A DNA stretch of 64,000 nt from Tritrichomonas musculus (GCA_039105265.1 JAPFFF010000006.1:1922001-1986000); one strand, 5' to 3'; counted from the stretch's first letter, positions 40,074 through 51,139 are shown. Notes: generated from the sequence alone by a model not told the origin. A program made the numbers and translations.

Positions 40074-42137
40074 ATGTTTTTAACAGGTGATAACAGAAAC
40101 TCTCAACTTAGTAAAAAAGGAAATCGTAAAATTACAGGATCTCCTCTGAAATCGGATCTTGATGTTTCTTTGCTCTTATCATTTTCAGTTGCCCATAATC
40201 ATTCAGCTTGGGTCAACAAAAATAATGATGCATTTTTGTCCACATCCAATGGTGCTCCTATTAATATTAGGAATAAGAATGGCCAAAAATGCAAATTTAC
40301 TTCAGCTGTATGTGGTGAATATTATACACTCTATCTTGCCTTTGATCAAAGTAAAAACGACAGTTTCCAGCTCATATATGAAAATAGTAACGACGAATTT
40401 TTATTTCTAAATACTGGCGATAGGAAACCTCAAGCTATATTTGGAGGTTATGAAAAATCAGCCGCGATAGATTCAGAAGGCGCAATTTTAATCGTGAATC
40501 CAAATGAATCATTAATAAATCCAACTTTTCTTCCAGATAAAGATAAAGCAATAAGCGTTGCATGTTGTAACAATTTTTTTATTGCGCTTGGCTCAAGCGG
40601 AAAAGTTTACAAATATGATATTTCAAGTTCAACGAATCCAAATTTTACTCTAATCAATGAACTTAAAGGAGAAACTTTTATAGATATTTCAGGGACAAAT
40701 GAGCATTGCTTCGCTGTTTCTAAAAAAGGGAAAGTTTTTGGCTATGGAAGTAACATTTTTAGCCGACTAGGCATTTCAGACTATAATGGCAAATTTTGTA
40801 TTATTGATACTTTAAATAAATATAAAATTACAGGTGCTTTTGCTGGGTTTGATCATTCACTCTTTATAACTTCAGAAGGTGAAAGTTTAGCGTGTGGTTA
40901 TAATGATTATGGTCAAACCTTAATTTTTCAAGAACCACATAATGAAAAAGTTTGTCCTCCTGTTATAGTTCCATACAAAGGAAAAGTAAAGTTTTTTGTT
41001 CTTGGATATGGCATCACAGTGGCATTTATTGATTGCCAAGTTCCTCCTAACATTCCTAATAAAGTAATTAAAAACATTAATTCCAACTGTAAAGTTCCAG
41101 AAACAAAAAACTCCAAGTTGGATTCAAATTCAAAAAATCAAGAACTCGAACAAGCAAAAAAAGAAATCAAGAGGCTCCTTCAAGTCCAAGATGAGTTAAA
41201 TAAACGGATTAAAGAACTTGAAAAACAGCAAAAACAACAACAGAAAGAAACTAAAAAAGGTCAGCAAGATACCAATGAAAATAAAAAAGGCATTCAACTT
41301 CTTGATGTTTCTGAACTTGATAAACTACAAACCGTCAAAAAATTAGGACGAGGAGCTACATCAGAAGTATTTGAAGTTACAAAACCAGAACGCTACGCAA
41401 TGAAAGTTTTTGATATTGAACTTTGTAAAAATGGTGATAAAGATGATGACGATGATGATGATGATGATGATAATATTGAAATTGATTATGAAAAAATGAG
41501 AAAGTTTATGCAAGAATACGAAATACTCAATCGATTAGATCATCCAAATATTCTTAAAACTTTTGGCTTCTGCTTAGGTGATCCAAAACATTCACCGTCC
41601 ATTCTACTTGAATATTGTCCATCTAATTTGAAGAAAAGAATCAAAAAGTTAACAGACAGTGAAAGAATTTCGATCATTTTTGATGTAAGCTCAGCAATGA
41701 AGCAAATCCATTCACTTGGAATAATTCATCGTGATCTTAAGTTAGAAAATATTCTCCTTGATGCAGATAACAACCCAAAAGTAGCCGATTTCGGACTTGC
41801 AACTCTTGTTGATCCTTCTGAATCTATAACATTGACCCAAATGACAGGGACTCTAAATTATATGGCACCAGAGCTTATAAATGGAAAAACAGATTATAAT
41901 GAAAAAGTTGACATTTATTCCTTTGGCGTGATACTATATTTAGTTTTAAGTCATGGAGAATTCCCGAAAATCGGAATTGTTGATATTGGAAAGGGGAAAA
42001 AAGCACAAATTCCAAGCAACTTCACATCTTTCTCAACAAATTTAATTAACAAATGCTGGTCTTTTAAACCTGATGAAAGGCCCTCCTTCGCCGATATTTA
42101 TGACTCTCTAATAGAAAATAGGAAAAAGCTAATTTAA
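40074..42137 (+). CDS. RCC1-repeat / protein kinase fusion
   Basis: A 687-residue protein. Residues about 40-340 form an RCC1-like beta propeller (VFGYGSNIFSRLG, LACGYNDYGQT). A coiled coil rich in Lys, Glu and Gln spans 350-410. The kinase domain spans about 422-685 with GRGATSEVFEV, the VAIK-type Lys in YAMKVF, HRDLKLEN (about 551), DFG (about 570) and APE, so it should be active. A run of ten Asp at about 458-467 sits in the N-lobe between beta3 and the C-helix, which is unusual. The substrate is unknown; the propeller probably positions it. Such fusions recur in trichomonads. Confidence 0.9.
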   Translation: MFLTGDNRNSQLSKKGNRKITGSPLKSDLDVSLLLSFSVAHNHSAWVNKNNDAFLSTSNGAPINIRNKNGQKCKFTSAVCGEYYTLYLAFDQSKNDSFQLIYENSNDEFLFLNTGDRKPQAIFGGYEKSAAIDSEGAILIVNPNESLINPTFLPDKDKAISVACCNNFFIALGSSGKVYKYDISSSTNPNFTLINELKGETFIDISGTNEHCFAVSKKGKVFGYGSNIFSRLGISDYNGKFCIIDTLNKYKITGAFAGFDHSLFITSEGESLACGYNDYGQTLIFQEPHNEKVCPPVIVPYKGKVKFFVLGYGITVAFIDCQVPPNIPNKVIKNINSNCKVPETKNSKLDSNSKNQELEQAKKEIKRLLQVQDELNKRIKELEKQQKQQQKETKKGQQDTNENKKGIQLLDVSELDKLQTVKKLGRGATSEVFEVTKPERYAMKVFDIELCKNGDKDDDDDDDDDDNIEIDYEKMRKFMQEYEILNRLDHPNILKTFGFCLGDPKHSPSILLEYCPSNLKKRIKKLTDSERISIIFDVSSAMKQIHSLGIIHRDLKLENILLDADNNPKVADFGLATLVDPSESITLTQMTGTLNYMAPELINGKTDYNEKVDIYSFGVILYLVLSHGEFPKIGIVDIGKGKKAQIPSNFTSFSTNLINKCWSFKPDERPSFADIYDSLIENRKKLI

Positions 42138-42541
42138 CATACAATGAATTTATTAGCATTATTGTCCAACTTTTACATATACTTTCAATTATTATTAGCT
42201 ATGATCTAAACATATTTAGATTGCTTTACGATATTTTTTTTTTTTTTTTTATCTAATCAATTAATGCTATTCATCAGCATTCATTTATGCTTTCTACATA
42301 AATGAATAATTCAATTACCATCTTTCACAAAAGCTTCAAATATCTTTTAACAATTTCAATTCAAGGCTTTCCTCTAAAAGATTTTTTGGTAAATAAATAT
42401 ACAATATTTCTAAAACAAACAAACAAAAAAAATGTCTTTTTTTTTAGTTTTATAAAATACAAACAAAAAATGATAAATATGAGAAAACTAGTAAAAAAGA
42501 ATTCCGTGAATAAAAGGCCAAAGTGATTGAACTATGAAATA
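42138..42541. other. tail-to-tail intergenic region
   Basis: 3' flanks of the RCC1-kinase (plus) and ubiquitin protease (minus) genes. It has a T-run at about 42234-42250. Nothing else seen. Confidence 0.5.
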
Positions 42542-43543
42542 TCATGAATTTTTATCTTCATAAAACAACATATATGCAGCCGGAGAAGAATAAAAAGTCC
42601 TAATATGCCCAAATTGGATAAATTCCTTAGTTTCGCTACTCCCAAGAGTTCTTGCACTATCATCATCAGCCAAGATCCAATGCTTGTTTGAACGATACAC
42701 CGCAACATAATGACCTTTTTGAATTGATTTTCCAAGATGGAAAACCACTGATTTTAAATGATATTTAATTTCTTTCTCACCTCTTAAATTTAGTTTCTTT
42801 AGTAAAGGAATACAGTTTGCATTTTTAACATATGTTGAATTTTTATCATTTCTAGAAAAAAAACGTTTTGAATTGCTTTGAAATTGAAAGCGGTTAAAAA
42901 CAAATGTTAAAATCTTTGGCAAAGAAGCAAATTGTCTACATGAAGTAGATTTGAGATTTTTATGACATGACAATTCAGAGGCGACTTTTTGATCAATATA
43001 AAGAAAATTTTCAATTGCATCTTCCATTGAAGTGTAACTGGCGTGAAGAGGAATAGTTAGGTATTTATCTGTACTTGATATCGATTTTCCGCATTCACAT
43101 TGAATGAAATTGATAACCGTGGCTTCAAAAAGGGATGCAAAAGTAGCAATTTCAACTTTTCCTAATAATTCATTTAACTGCTGAATTGTTTCATCAAACG
43201 ACGAGAATGTACAAAGAAAAAATTCATGCGCATCCGATTGCTCATTTGGGAAAAATTCATCATAATTTTCGTAGATTGATTTCAAATATAACGAATTGTC
43301 AAGTACAACATATGGCTTTTGCGATTCAGCGAATTTCATATAAATTTTAGAAATATTCCAAAGGGGAGATGAAGCAAATATATCTTCAAATTTGTGATTA
43401 ATGACACAATTTCCAAATTTTAGTAAAAATATTTGGACTTCATCAAGATTTAATAGACATTGTGTAATACTATTAATAAAACAACAGTTACATCGATTAC
43501 AGAGTTTGAGGAACGAACAATTCTCAGGGAGTTTATTAAACAT
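42542..43543 (-). CDS. ubiquitin carboxyl-terminal hydrolase (USP family)
   Basis: A 333-residue peptidase C19 protein. The Cys box is CNRCNCCFINSITQCLLN, with Cys21 the likely nucleophile (GNTCFINS in most relatives). QSDAHEFF is at about 102-109. A CECG knuckle at 149-152 with later Cys may bind zinc. LPKILTFVFNRF and the His box GHYVAVYRSNKHWILADDD (His278, Asp293) complete the triad. It removes ubiquitin from proteins. It is short, close to a bare catalytic domain. The Gly-Asn-Thr before the nucleophile is changed to Cys-Asn-Cys; the oxyanion Asn remains. The stop is TGA. Confidence 0.88.
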   Translation of the reverse strand: MFNKLPENCSFLKLCNRCNCCFINSITQCLLNLDEVQIFLLKFGNCVINHKFEDIFASSPLWNISKIYMKFAESQKPYVVLDNSLYLKSIYENYDEFFPNEQSDAHEFFLCTFSSFDETIQQLNELLGKVEIATFASLFEATVINFIQCECGKSISSTDKYLTIPLHASYTSMEDAIENFLYIDQKVASELSCHKNLKSTSCRQFASLPKILTFVFNRFQFQSNSKRFFSRNDKNSTYVKNANCIPLLKKLNLRGEKEIKYHLKSVVFHLGKSIQKGHYVAVYRSNKHWILADDDSARTLGSSETKEFIQFGHIRTFYSSPAAYMLFYEDKNS

Positions 43544-43922
43544 TTGAAAAAATTTTTAAAATTTTAAACCTTTTGAAAGCAATCTAAACTTATATGACAA
43601 AAATCTCATTTTTATTTCGACAATGACTTTTTTTCTCAAATAAAACAAAGCATATTACTCATTGGCCTAACATTACTAGATCCATTTAAGAAATTGCTAT
43701 TAAATTTGATATATATTATAATCATTTATTTTTAATGATATTTTGGTTGTTTAAAATTTGCAAAAAAATCTAGATTCGTAAGAAGTTATAAAAATACAGC
43801 GAGTTTCCAAGTTAATGTTTATTCCAAATAAACATAAATTTTAAAATACAATATATATAAAAATTAAAAACAAAATTACCGCTTACAATATGTAATTATC
43901 AAACAATTCAAAGGAGACCATA
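43544..43922. other. intergenic spacer
   Basis: A 379-bp AT-rich spacer between two minus-strand genes. TTTTTTCAA before the protease ATG is a possible initiator. Confidence 0.5.
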
Positions 43923-45173
43923 TTAATGTGAAGATGGATATCTTCTTGGCGATGGCTCATTGAAAAAAGAAAGGGATTTTCTCATTTGCTTTGGAGGCCT
44001 AACTTGTAGTTGTTGCTTTTTTATAGGTATTGGTATACATTTTTTATCTGAGATTTGAGCATTCTCGTTATTCTTCTTTTTATTATTAAGCAAATTCTGA
44101 CTGCTATTATTATTATACAAATTTGATGCATTTTTATCGTTAGGTAAAACTGGCTTTGTAACATTTGCAATAATATTCTTAGTTCTAGGGATAAACCTAC
44201 CATTTGGACGAACAGGCATAAGAAGTGCTAAATCAGAATCTTTTAAAATCTGGATTGCAGAAGGCCTTTGCTTGGGGTCAGGACTCATCATTTTTCGAAT
44301 AAAACGAGAGCACTGAGGAGAAACAGATGACGGTATTTCATATTCATTTGCGACAATTGAATGAACCATTTTTGTAATATTATTTGGGTCCCATGGGAAA
44401 AGTCCTGTGACCATTATATAAAAAACAACTCCTGCAGACCAAATATCACTTTTAGTGGCATCGTATGGCTGGCTGCAGAGGCATTCTGGAGCCGCATACA
44501 AAGGGGAACCACAAAAAGTACCACGTAATTCGTCGCTGTGGAGTGTACAAAGACCAAAATCAATTAACTTGACCTTATACTCAACCTCAGAATTCCCTCT
44601 ACGTGAAATAAGCAAATTTGAGTCGCTATTTGCATGTGATGCAAAATTGCAGCAGCTGCGACTTACTTTTAACCAATCTGGATTATCTTCTGGTACAAGC
44701 ATTATATTGTCTAACTTGATATCACGGTGAGCAATGTGCATTGAATGAAGATAATTAATAGCTTGCATAAGTTGAATAAATATTTTTGCTGCTTCACCTT
44801 CAGATAACTTGTCTTTCCTATTAACATAATCTAATAGTGAGATTCCTTTACAATACTCTTGAAATATATAAAAATTATCATCATCTTCATAGAATTCAAT
44901 GAAAGCAGCAATATTTGGATGAACAACAGTTGACATAGCTTCAATTTCTGAGTGAAAGAGATTTCTTTCATTCTCTGTAGTAATTGATGATTTTGGAATA
45001 ATTTTGCAACAACATTTTTCTTCTATCGACTCACCTAACGCTGACGAATCTTCTCTTTTTCTTTTGGCAAGACGGACAGTTCCGGTAGCACCAGTCCCAA
45101 TCTCACACAAAAGACGAAAACCGCTTACCATAGGTGGGATGCTTTGGAATGAAGGAGAGTCGAAAGGATCCAT
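43923..45173 (-). CDS. CAMK/SNF1-like serine/threonine protein kinase
   Basis: A 416-residue kinase. The glycine loop is GTGATGTV (26-33), and the catalytic Lys is K57 in CCCKII. HRDIKLDN has D151, DFG has D205, and APE lies at 228-230. The activation loop RGTFCGSPLYAAPE and the LYxMVTGxFPW-type helix (IMVTGLFPWDP) point to the CAMK/AMPK-like group. About 35 extra residues (Ser/Asn-rich, 168-200) sit between the catalytic loop and DFG, which is unusual. The C-terminal 110 residues are basic, Asn/Lys-rich and disordered, with no UBA or regulatory domain visible. Upstream signals and targets are unknown. Confidence 0.9.
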   Translation of the reverse strand: MDPFDSPSFQSIPPMVSGFRLLCEIGTGATGTVRLAKRKREDSSALGESIEEKCCCKIIPKSSITTENERNLFHSEIEAMSTVVHPNIAAFIEFYEDDDNFYIFQEYCKGISLLDYVNRKDKLSEGEAAKIFIQLMQAINYLHSMHIAHRDIKLDNIMLVPEDNPDWLKVSRSCCNFASHANSDSNLLISRRGNSEVEYKVKLIDFGLCTLHSDELRGTFCGSPLYAAPECLCSQPYDATKSDIWSAGVVFYIMVTGLFPWDPNNITKMVHSIVANEYEIPSSVSPQCSRFIRKMMSPDPKQRPSAIQILKDSDLALLMPVRPNGRFIPRTKNIIANVTKPVLPNDKNASNLYNNNSSQNLLNNKKKNNENAQISDKKCIPIPIKKQQLQVRPPKQMRKSLSFFNEPSPRRYPSSH

Positions 45174-46359
45174 AAATTTATACTATGACAATAAAAAATT
45201 GAATTCAAAAAATTAATAAATTATTCTGCATAAACTCATTCAAATTTCAATGATCAGCTCAAAATACTCAATTTTGTTTTCAATTATCAAATAATTTTTT
45301 GAAATAAATATATATAAGGTTAAAAAACATAAAAAGAAATGTATTCTCTCATCTTTTTGATTAAAAAATAAAAAATATGAATATTTTTTTTCAGAAAAAA
45401 TTGTGAGAAAACCGATTTTTCAAATATTATAAACTGACTGTTGATGTTAAACCGTTGCGATAAAAAATATTTTTTTTTTGCTAGTAATTAATTAATTTTT
45501 ATAATTTCTTGTGATGATGATATTTAATATAATAATTATATTTGATAGAAATAATAGTCAGTAATTGAAAACTAGTGAACAAAAATCTTCACAAAAGTAT
45601 GTTTGAAAGGAATTTTTTTGATAAGAATATCTTATCCATATTCCAAGATAAAACGAATATTTATCGCATAATCAGACAAGCAGAATACATAGAAAACGAC
45701 AAAAATTAGGCCTACCTTGCTTAACGTAAATATATATATATATATAAATTTAATAGGAATTTATGCAGATTTAGAATGAATATATTTATTCAATTTTTTT
45801 TTTCCTTATATTAACCTTTAAATATAATGCTAACAACATAAATATAAATAAACAGAATTTTTTGACATCAGATACTATTTAATTAAAATATTTTCATGAA
45901 GAATAAAAATTGATTCGAAAATCTTTTTTAGCTACAATACCAAATGTTTTTTAATTCTTTTGAAGCTATATTTTGTTTAATGAATTCATTATTATTTTGA
46001 ATGAGCCACTTTCTCCAAAATAATAAAAATTTTATCTTTTTTTAAAAACTTATTTAAATTTTTTTGATAAACCATATACATAAGATTTCACAAAAAAACT
46101 GTATCATTAAAATCATGGGTTAAAATAATTTTCAAGATGAAAAAGTCATCGAATTTAAATTTTGTAGTTTAATATAATAAACTCTTCTTCACTACATAAT
46201 TCATTAGATTCTAAAGCTCGAATTAGTAACAGACAATTTATAACAAGGGAAGAGAATTAAGTCAAAAAAGGGCAAATTAACTAAAATATACAAAAAGTGG
46301 AAATTACTATTTTTATATAAAAAGTTCAAACAAAATTTTATATACAAACATTAAAAATG
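45174..46359. other. AT-rich spacer
   Basis: The 1.2-kb interval holds an AT dinucleotide repeat at about 45728-45747 and no gene. Confidence 0.5.
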
Positions 46360-49326
46360 CTAAGCTAAATTACTCTGAGTTAAAATATCCTTTTGCTTTC
46401 TATATTGGCTTGCTCTTTTATTTGCATCTATTGCATGACTCATTGGTAGATTATGCTTAATTGTATTAATATTAACTTGTCTTTGACCACTCATATTCAT
46501 ATTGACATTTGAGTAAGGATTTATACTAGAATTAGGATTAAATCCTTGATTGTATTGAGCTTGCCCTTGATTTTGATTCTGAATTAAATATGAATAATTA
46601 TTCATATTTTTTTTTCGAGAATTTAATTTTGCTAGCGTTAATGATTGCTGATTAAGATATTCTATATCCATAAGCTCATTTCTCATTGAATTTTTATCAT
46701 TTTGGAGGCATTTTTCAAGATTTTTAATTTCATCAAAAATTTGGCCATAACCGTTATTTTTAATATCGTTACTTATATCATTAATTTCATCCAAAATTTG
46801 CTCAAAATCATAATTATCTTCATCATCAAAAGATCTCTGTGATCTTCCTTGAGTAGTCATTTTTGATCTGACATTTCTATCGTTCAAAAATTGAGCATTT
46901 GACCTTGAAAAGTAGTTTAACTGTGAATTTCTTAAACGTTCAAATAAGTCAGCATTTTTTTTTAATTCCATCAATTGCTGAGATGCTTTTGTTTCAGCTT
47001 CAACGTATTGTAACTTCATCTCTCTCAATTTTTTTTCATTTTTTTTTCCGTTAGAAATTTCAATATCTCTGTTTGAAGCGATGAACAACTCTTCTCTTTC
47101 TAAATCACGAATGATTTGATCACCGAAATTTTTACAAGAAGTTCGCAAACCTTCAACCTGCCTTAATAAACTATTCAAAATTGAGAGGTTTTCAATTTTG
47201 GCTTTGCTTTCTTTTTGTGAGGATGACTTCATCAAGTCAGAAAGCGGTTTTATCTCTCGATCAATTGAATTCGTGATCTCTTGAACAAGTGGACGAAGTA
47301 ACATTGGTTCTTTCTGATATGAATGAACCATCGATTGATAATTGTTAATCTGATGATCAACATTCACATTGATTGGAGGACCAAAGTTCACGTTAACAGA
47401 ACTGAAACCGTTATTGTAGTCATAATCTGATGAGTTGAAAGCGGAAGTTAAATGAGGATTGAATGATATCTTTGAAAAATTGGAATTTGTAGTTGTGGAG
47501 GCTGATTCAAGAGGAGCTGCAAAAGAAAGAGCACTTGTTAGCTCACTGTTGAGATTTGAGCAAAAACTATCAATGTCAATTGAATATGGGAATATTGAAT
47601 AGCTGCTGACATTGCGTGATGCGTTGATGTTTCGAAGAACAGATGAAAGCTCAGAGGCAACGGAACGACGAATACTTGAGAATGAGTTGTCAAGCTGAGC
47701 GGCGAAAGAGTAGTGAACGCGATCAACAAGTGGATTGTACAAGAAGGGTTGGTAAGAATAAACAGGCGCACTTGAAGGTGGCTGCTGTTGTGGCATTAAT
47801 GGTTGAGGGAGGGGCTGCATTGCGTTTGATAGAGGAGGATTGCTCATGACGATCGGAGGTTGATTTAAGTTGAAACTTTGAACAGGGATGCCCGAGTAGA
47901 TAACTTGTGGCGGTGGCTGTTGTAACTGCTGCATCTGAGGCTGAGGCTGTTGAGTTTGCTGCTGATTTTGTTGAGCTGGTTGCATTTGCGCTACCTGAGA
48001 CTGTTGAACTTGCAAATTTTGCAATCCTGGTTGTACCTGCAATTGAGGCTGCGGTTGCTGTTGAGTCTGAATTTGTAATTGCGGCTGAGGTTGAGTCGTC
48101 TTTTGAGGTTGCGATTGGATTGGTAGTTGAGGTTGCGGTTGAATTTGTAGTTGAGATTGTGGTTGAGTTGATAGTTGAGATTGTGGTTGAGTTGGTAGTT
48201 GAGATTGTGATTGGGTTGATGGTTGAGTTTGTGGTTGAGTTGGAAGTTGAGATTGCGGCTGGGCTTGAAGCTGCTGTGATTGCTTCTGCACTTGTGACTG
48301 CTGCTGCTGATTTTGCGTTTGCAGTTGTTGAATTTGAGGTTGATTTACTTGCTGTTCTTGCTGAGACTGCATGGTTTTTGTTGTTTGCTGATTTGATTGA
48401 AGTTGTATTTGCTTTGACGGCTGTGAATGAATTGGCTGTGGCACTTGCTTCTGCTGTGTATGGGGCTGCTGCAACTGTTGTGGATTGATTGTAACATGTG
48501 AAGGAGTATCAAAGTTGACCTTTATGATTTTATTATCATTTTTACCATTAACAGGTGCTGGTATATTTGTTGGTTTCACTTCCCCATTTGGCTTGCTTTC
48601 ATTAATGCTGTTGGAATTGATACTATTGTTTAAGGCAGAATTAGCGTACTTACTTTTAATAGTTACTTTTATTGTTTTGGAATTAGCTTGAGGCTTTTGA
48701 TTTATGTTGTTCTTTTCATTCAATTGTGGCAGCGTATTTGATTCTTTTGATAAAACTGGAATACCAGGCAAAGTAAACTGAGATGCTGCCGCAGCACTGG
48801 CAGTGTTGCTTTCATCTTTGATAATATTGTTGGTAGTAGTTGGTAGCTGCTGGGTTGAATTTGAAGTTTGAAGCGAAGATGAATCATTTAAGGATATTGG
48901 AAAAATATTTACTTTTGGCTTAGGCTTATCTTGCGCTTTATCAATAGTTTTTTTAATAAGAAGTCTACTTCCTGCAAGACTACTTTTATCATCTAAATCA
49001 GCAGTTGATCCAACTGGAGTTTGCAAAAAATTTTTAACATCTATTGCATTGTTATTTGCTACATTGCTTTTTGCTGCTGTTTGTGGCGACTGTTTTTGTG
49101 GGGCTGTGAATAGTTGACTTTCATCACCAAATTGTAAAGATGACTCAAAACTTAGAAGTGATTTATTTTGCTCATTATTACGCGCTACTTTTTGGATTGG
49201 TTCAATTGTTTCATTATTGTTATCTTTTGGAGCATACTCATCGATTAAAAAATCTGCATCTATATCATCAGAATTAAATCCTGAGATATCATCATTTTCA
49301 AATTGATTATCACCTTCTAAATCCAT
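46360..49326 (-). CDS. glutamine-rich protein with C-terminal coiled coil
   Basis: A 988-residue protein. The first 60 residues are acidic with Asp-Ile-Asp stretches. Residues 60-280 are Ser/Asn-rich. Residues about 290-530 are dominated by Gln and Pro in short QPQ/QSQ-type repeats. Residues 535-660 are Ser-rich with FAAQLDNSFSSIRRS, and residues 670-880 form a coiled coil (EREELFIASNRDIEI, KKLREMKLQYVEAE). I recognise no domain. The Q/P-rich plus coiled-coil layout is common in transcription or cytoskeletal scaffolds. It shares a 172-bp divergent promoter with the helical-protein gene at 49499. A long open frame on the opposite strand here is a by-product of the CAG/CAA-rich codons. The stop is TAG. 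Confidence 0.7.
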   Translation of the reverse strand: MDLEGDNQFENDDISGFNSDDIDADFLIDEYAPKDNNNETIEPIQKVARNNEQNKSLLSFESSLQFGDESQLFTAPQKQSPQTAAKSNVANNNAIDVKNFLQTPVGSTADLDDKSSLAGSRLLIKKTIDKAQDKPKPKVNIFPISLNDSSSLQTSNSTQQLPTTTNNIIKDESNTASAAAASQFTLPGIPVLSKESNTLPQLNEKNNINQKPQANSKTIKVTIKSKYANSALNNSINSNSINESKPNGEVKPTNIPAPVNGKNDNKIIKVNFDTPSHVTINPQQLQQPHTQQKQVPQPIHSQPSKQIQLQSNQQTTKTMQSQQEQQVNQPQIQQLQTQNQQQQSQVQKQSQQLQAQPQSQLPTQPQTQPSTQSQSQLPTQPQSQLSTQPQSQLQIQPQPQLPIQSQPQKTTQPQPQLQIQTQQQPQPQLQVQPGLQNLQVQQSQVAQMQPAQQNQQQTQQPQPQMQQLQQPPPQVIYSGIPVQSFNLNQPPIVMSNPPLSNAMQPLPQPLMPQQQPPSSAPVYSYQPFLYNPLVDRVHYSFAAQLDNSFSSIRRSVASELSSVLRNINASRNVSSYSIFPYSIDIDSFCSNLNSELTSALSFAAPLESASTTTNSNFSKISFNPHLTSAFNSSDYDYNNGFSSVNVNFGPPINVNVDHQINNYQSMVHSYQKEPMLLRPLVQEITNSIDREIKPLSDLMKSSSQKESKAKIENLSILNSLLRQVEGLRTSCKNFGDQIIRDLEREELFIASNRDIEISNGKKNEKKLREMKLQYVEAETKASQQLMELKKNADLFERLRNSQLNYFSRSNAQFLNDRNVRSKMTTQGRSQRSFDDEDNYDFEQILDEINDISNDIKNNGYGQIFDEIKNLEKCLQNDKNSMRNELMDIEYLNQQSLTLAKLNSRKKNMNNYSYLIQNQNQGQAQYNQGFNPNSSINPYSNVNMNMSGQRQVNINTIKHNLPMSHAIDANKRASQYRKQKDILTQSNLA

Positions 49327-49498
49327 TAAAAGTTAGAAAATCAATCAATTTGAAAGTAAAATCTAACTTTTTTGTTGGAGACAAAAAAGGTGAAAAAGTT
49401 CTTTATTTTTTAAACGTCCTTGTATTTATTTCAATTTATGAAAAGGTGAAAATTGACGATTAATTTTCACAGAATTTTTTTTTATTCAAAAACATAAA
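49327..49498. promoter_or_regulatory. divergent promoter region
   Basis: 172 bp between two head-to-head genes. AAAAGGTGAAAA occurs twice (about 49385 and 49440), and TTATTCAAAAACAT lies before the plus-strand ATG; both are candidate control sites. Confidence 0.4.
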
Positions 49499-51139
49499 AT
49501 GATCGTCCTAACAAATGAAAATACAACAAAAGGAAACATTAAAGGTACCGAATCATTACCTCAAATTTCGAAAAGCCTTTCTGATTCATCCTATAATTTA
49601 AAAAAAATACGTCATTCTTTAAAGGATCTTTGCTTTCATTCCCCATCTCCTCAAATTTTAGCAAATCTTATCGAATTATTCAAAAAAGAATTAAAAACAC
49701 AAACTGATTGCTTTATTTTGTTATGCCACAATTTAATTACTCATGCTCCGTATGCAAACACAATTCCCCAAACAGGAGATTTTATAATTACTCTAGCAAA
49801 AACAATCACCGAATCTTCAAAGAAACCTCAAAAGTCACTCGATGATATATTTCGCGTTTTCTTTTCCCTATGCTTTTACTCACCATCTTTTCATTCTTTA
49901 CTTTTTGATACAGTTGGCAAAATTTTAACAATGAGCCTTGACTTTTTAAATAAAAAAAAGAAGAAAAGTATCATCGGCGGTTCACATAAATCTCCATATC
50001 CTGATTTAATTACTCAATGCTTAGTTTATTTAAACGAATTACCTGATTTCGATAATTATGCTGTTTTACTTCTTTCACGTGAAGATGTTGTTACCGGCCT
50101 TATCAATATATTCAAAAACTTTCATTCTGAATCAAAATATATTTTTACTTTTCTAGGTAGATTGAGCAAGCAAATTAAAAATGGAAAAGTTAATTTCAAG
50201 ATTCCTCAGCAAATTTTAGATAATATCGTACCTGATGATGATTTTATAGCTAATCCTTTTGTATGCGAATACATGATTTACAATCCAGAAAAATTCAAGT
50301 CACAAATCATTTCTGTTCTTGAAAAGTCTAGTTCACAATCTGAAATAGAACGAAAAATAGCATCATCAGAGAAAAAAATAGCAAATTCGAATTCAGCGCC
50401 TGAAGAACAAGAAGATTCAGACAAAACTCGCATATCATCTATAAATTTGATGCAACTTAGAATTGTTGAAATAGAAGACAACATCCCAGAAATGATTTTA
50501 TCGTCAATCAAATCACAAGTTGAATCAAATCCATCTGCATTACTTCCACTTATGAGAGCCCTTCAAAAGATTCCACGTGGTCAAATTTCTGACCATAATC
50601 TCGAAAGCAGTTTGTACAAACGAGTTCAATCTTCAAATCTTTCCGTTGCATTTATATCTTTCATGTGCCTTTGCTTTGTTTCTGATGAAATAGACTGGAT
50701 TTCAACTTTCTTCGTAGATACAATGTCTAAATTAACCTACTCAGCTCGTTGCTCTATTTCTTTAGTTTCAATGAAATCATGGATTTATGCGCTTGATCAT
50801 CCTGATAGCAACAAATTTTTTGTAATCGAACTCTTTGAAAAAACGCTCAATAATTTCGGAAACTGCCTTAATCAAACGATGTTCAGCAAATTTTTGCAAA
50901 AAGTTATTGATTCTGGCTGCGCTGATGATTTCATGATGATATTTATAAATTCACTTGATAAATTACCTTCAATTGAATCTGTCATTTTTATATTTTTCGG
51001 CGCAGCAATGCTGAAAAAACATGCAGATCAGCAAACTTTCCAAGAATTTCTTGATGTTGCTCAAGGGTATATTGCAAATGCAGGACCAGCAATGCTGTCA
51101 TTTTACAATATGACTGTTCACAAGGCAGCTGGACAATAA
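49499..51139 (+). CDS. alpha-helical repeat-like protein of unknown function
   Basis: A 546-residue protein made mostly of amphipathic helices, with a basic spacer at about 157-166 (KKKKKSIIGG) and an acidic disordered linker at about 290-320 (SAPEEQEDSD). The rest reads like HEAT/ARM-type alternating helices (for example SPSFHSLLFDTVGKILTMSL and CADDFMMIFINSL), but no repeat consensus is strong enough to name. No membrane span, signal or catalytic motif. It is probably a scaffold. The start at 49499 follows the initiator-like TTCAAAAACATAAA. Confidence 0.7.
   Translation: MIVLTNENTTKGNIKGTESLPQISKSLSDSSYNLKKIRHSLKDLCFHSPSPQILANLIELFKKELKTQTDCFILLCHNLITHAPYANTIPQTGDFIITLAKTITESSKKPQKSLDDIFRVFFSLCFYSPSFHSLLFDTVGKILTMSLDFLNKKKKKSIIGGSHKSPYPDLITQCLVYLNELPDFDNYAVLLLSREDVVTGLINIFKNFHSESKYIFTFLGRLSKQIKNGKVNFKIPQQILDNIVPDDDFIANPFVCEYMIYNPEKFKSQIISVLEKSSSQSEIERKIASSEKKIANSNSAPEEQEDSDKTRISSINLMQLRIVEIEDNIPEMILSSIKSQVESNPSALLPLMRALQKIPRGQISDHNLESSLYKRVQSSNLSVAFISFMCLCFVSDEIDWISTFFVDTMSKLTYSARCSISLVSMKSWIYALDHPDSNKFFVIELFEKTLNNFGNCLNQTMFSKFLQKVIDSGCADDFMMIFINSLDKLPSIESVIFIFFGAAMLKKHADQQTFQEFLDVAQGYIANAGPAMLSFYNMTVHKAAGQ

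Noticed and set aside
47907-48488. 193-codon plus-strand ORF rich in Val, Ala and Glu
   Set aside because: Antisense of the CAG/CAA-rich glutamine region of the gene at 46360-49326. Its composition is a codon artefact.
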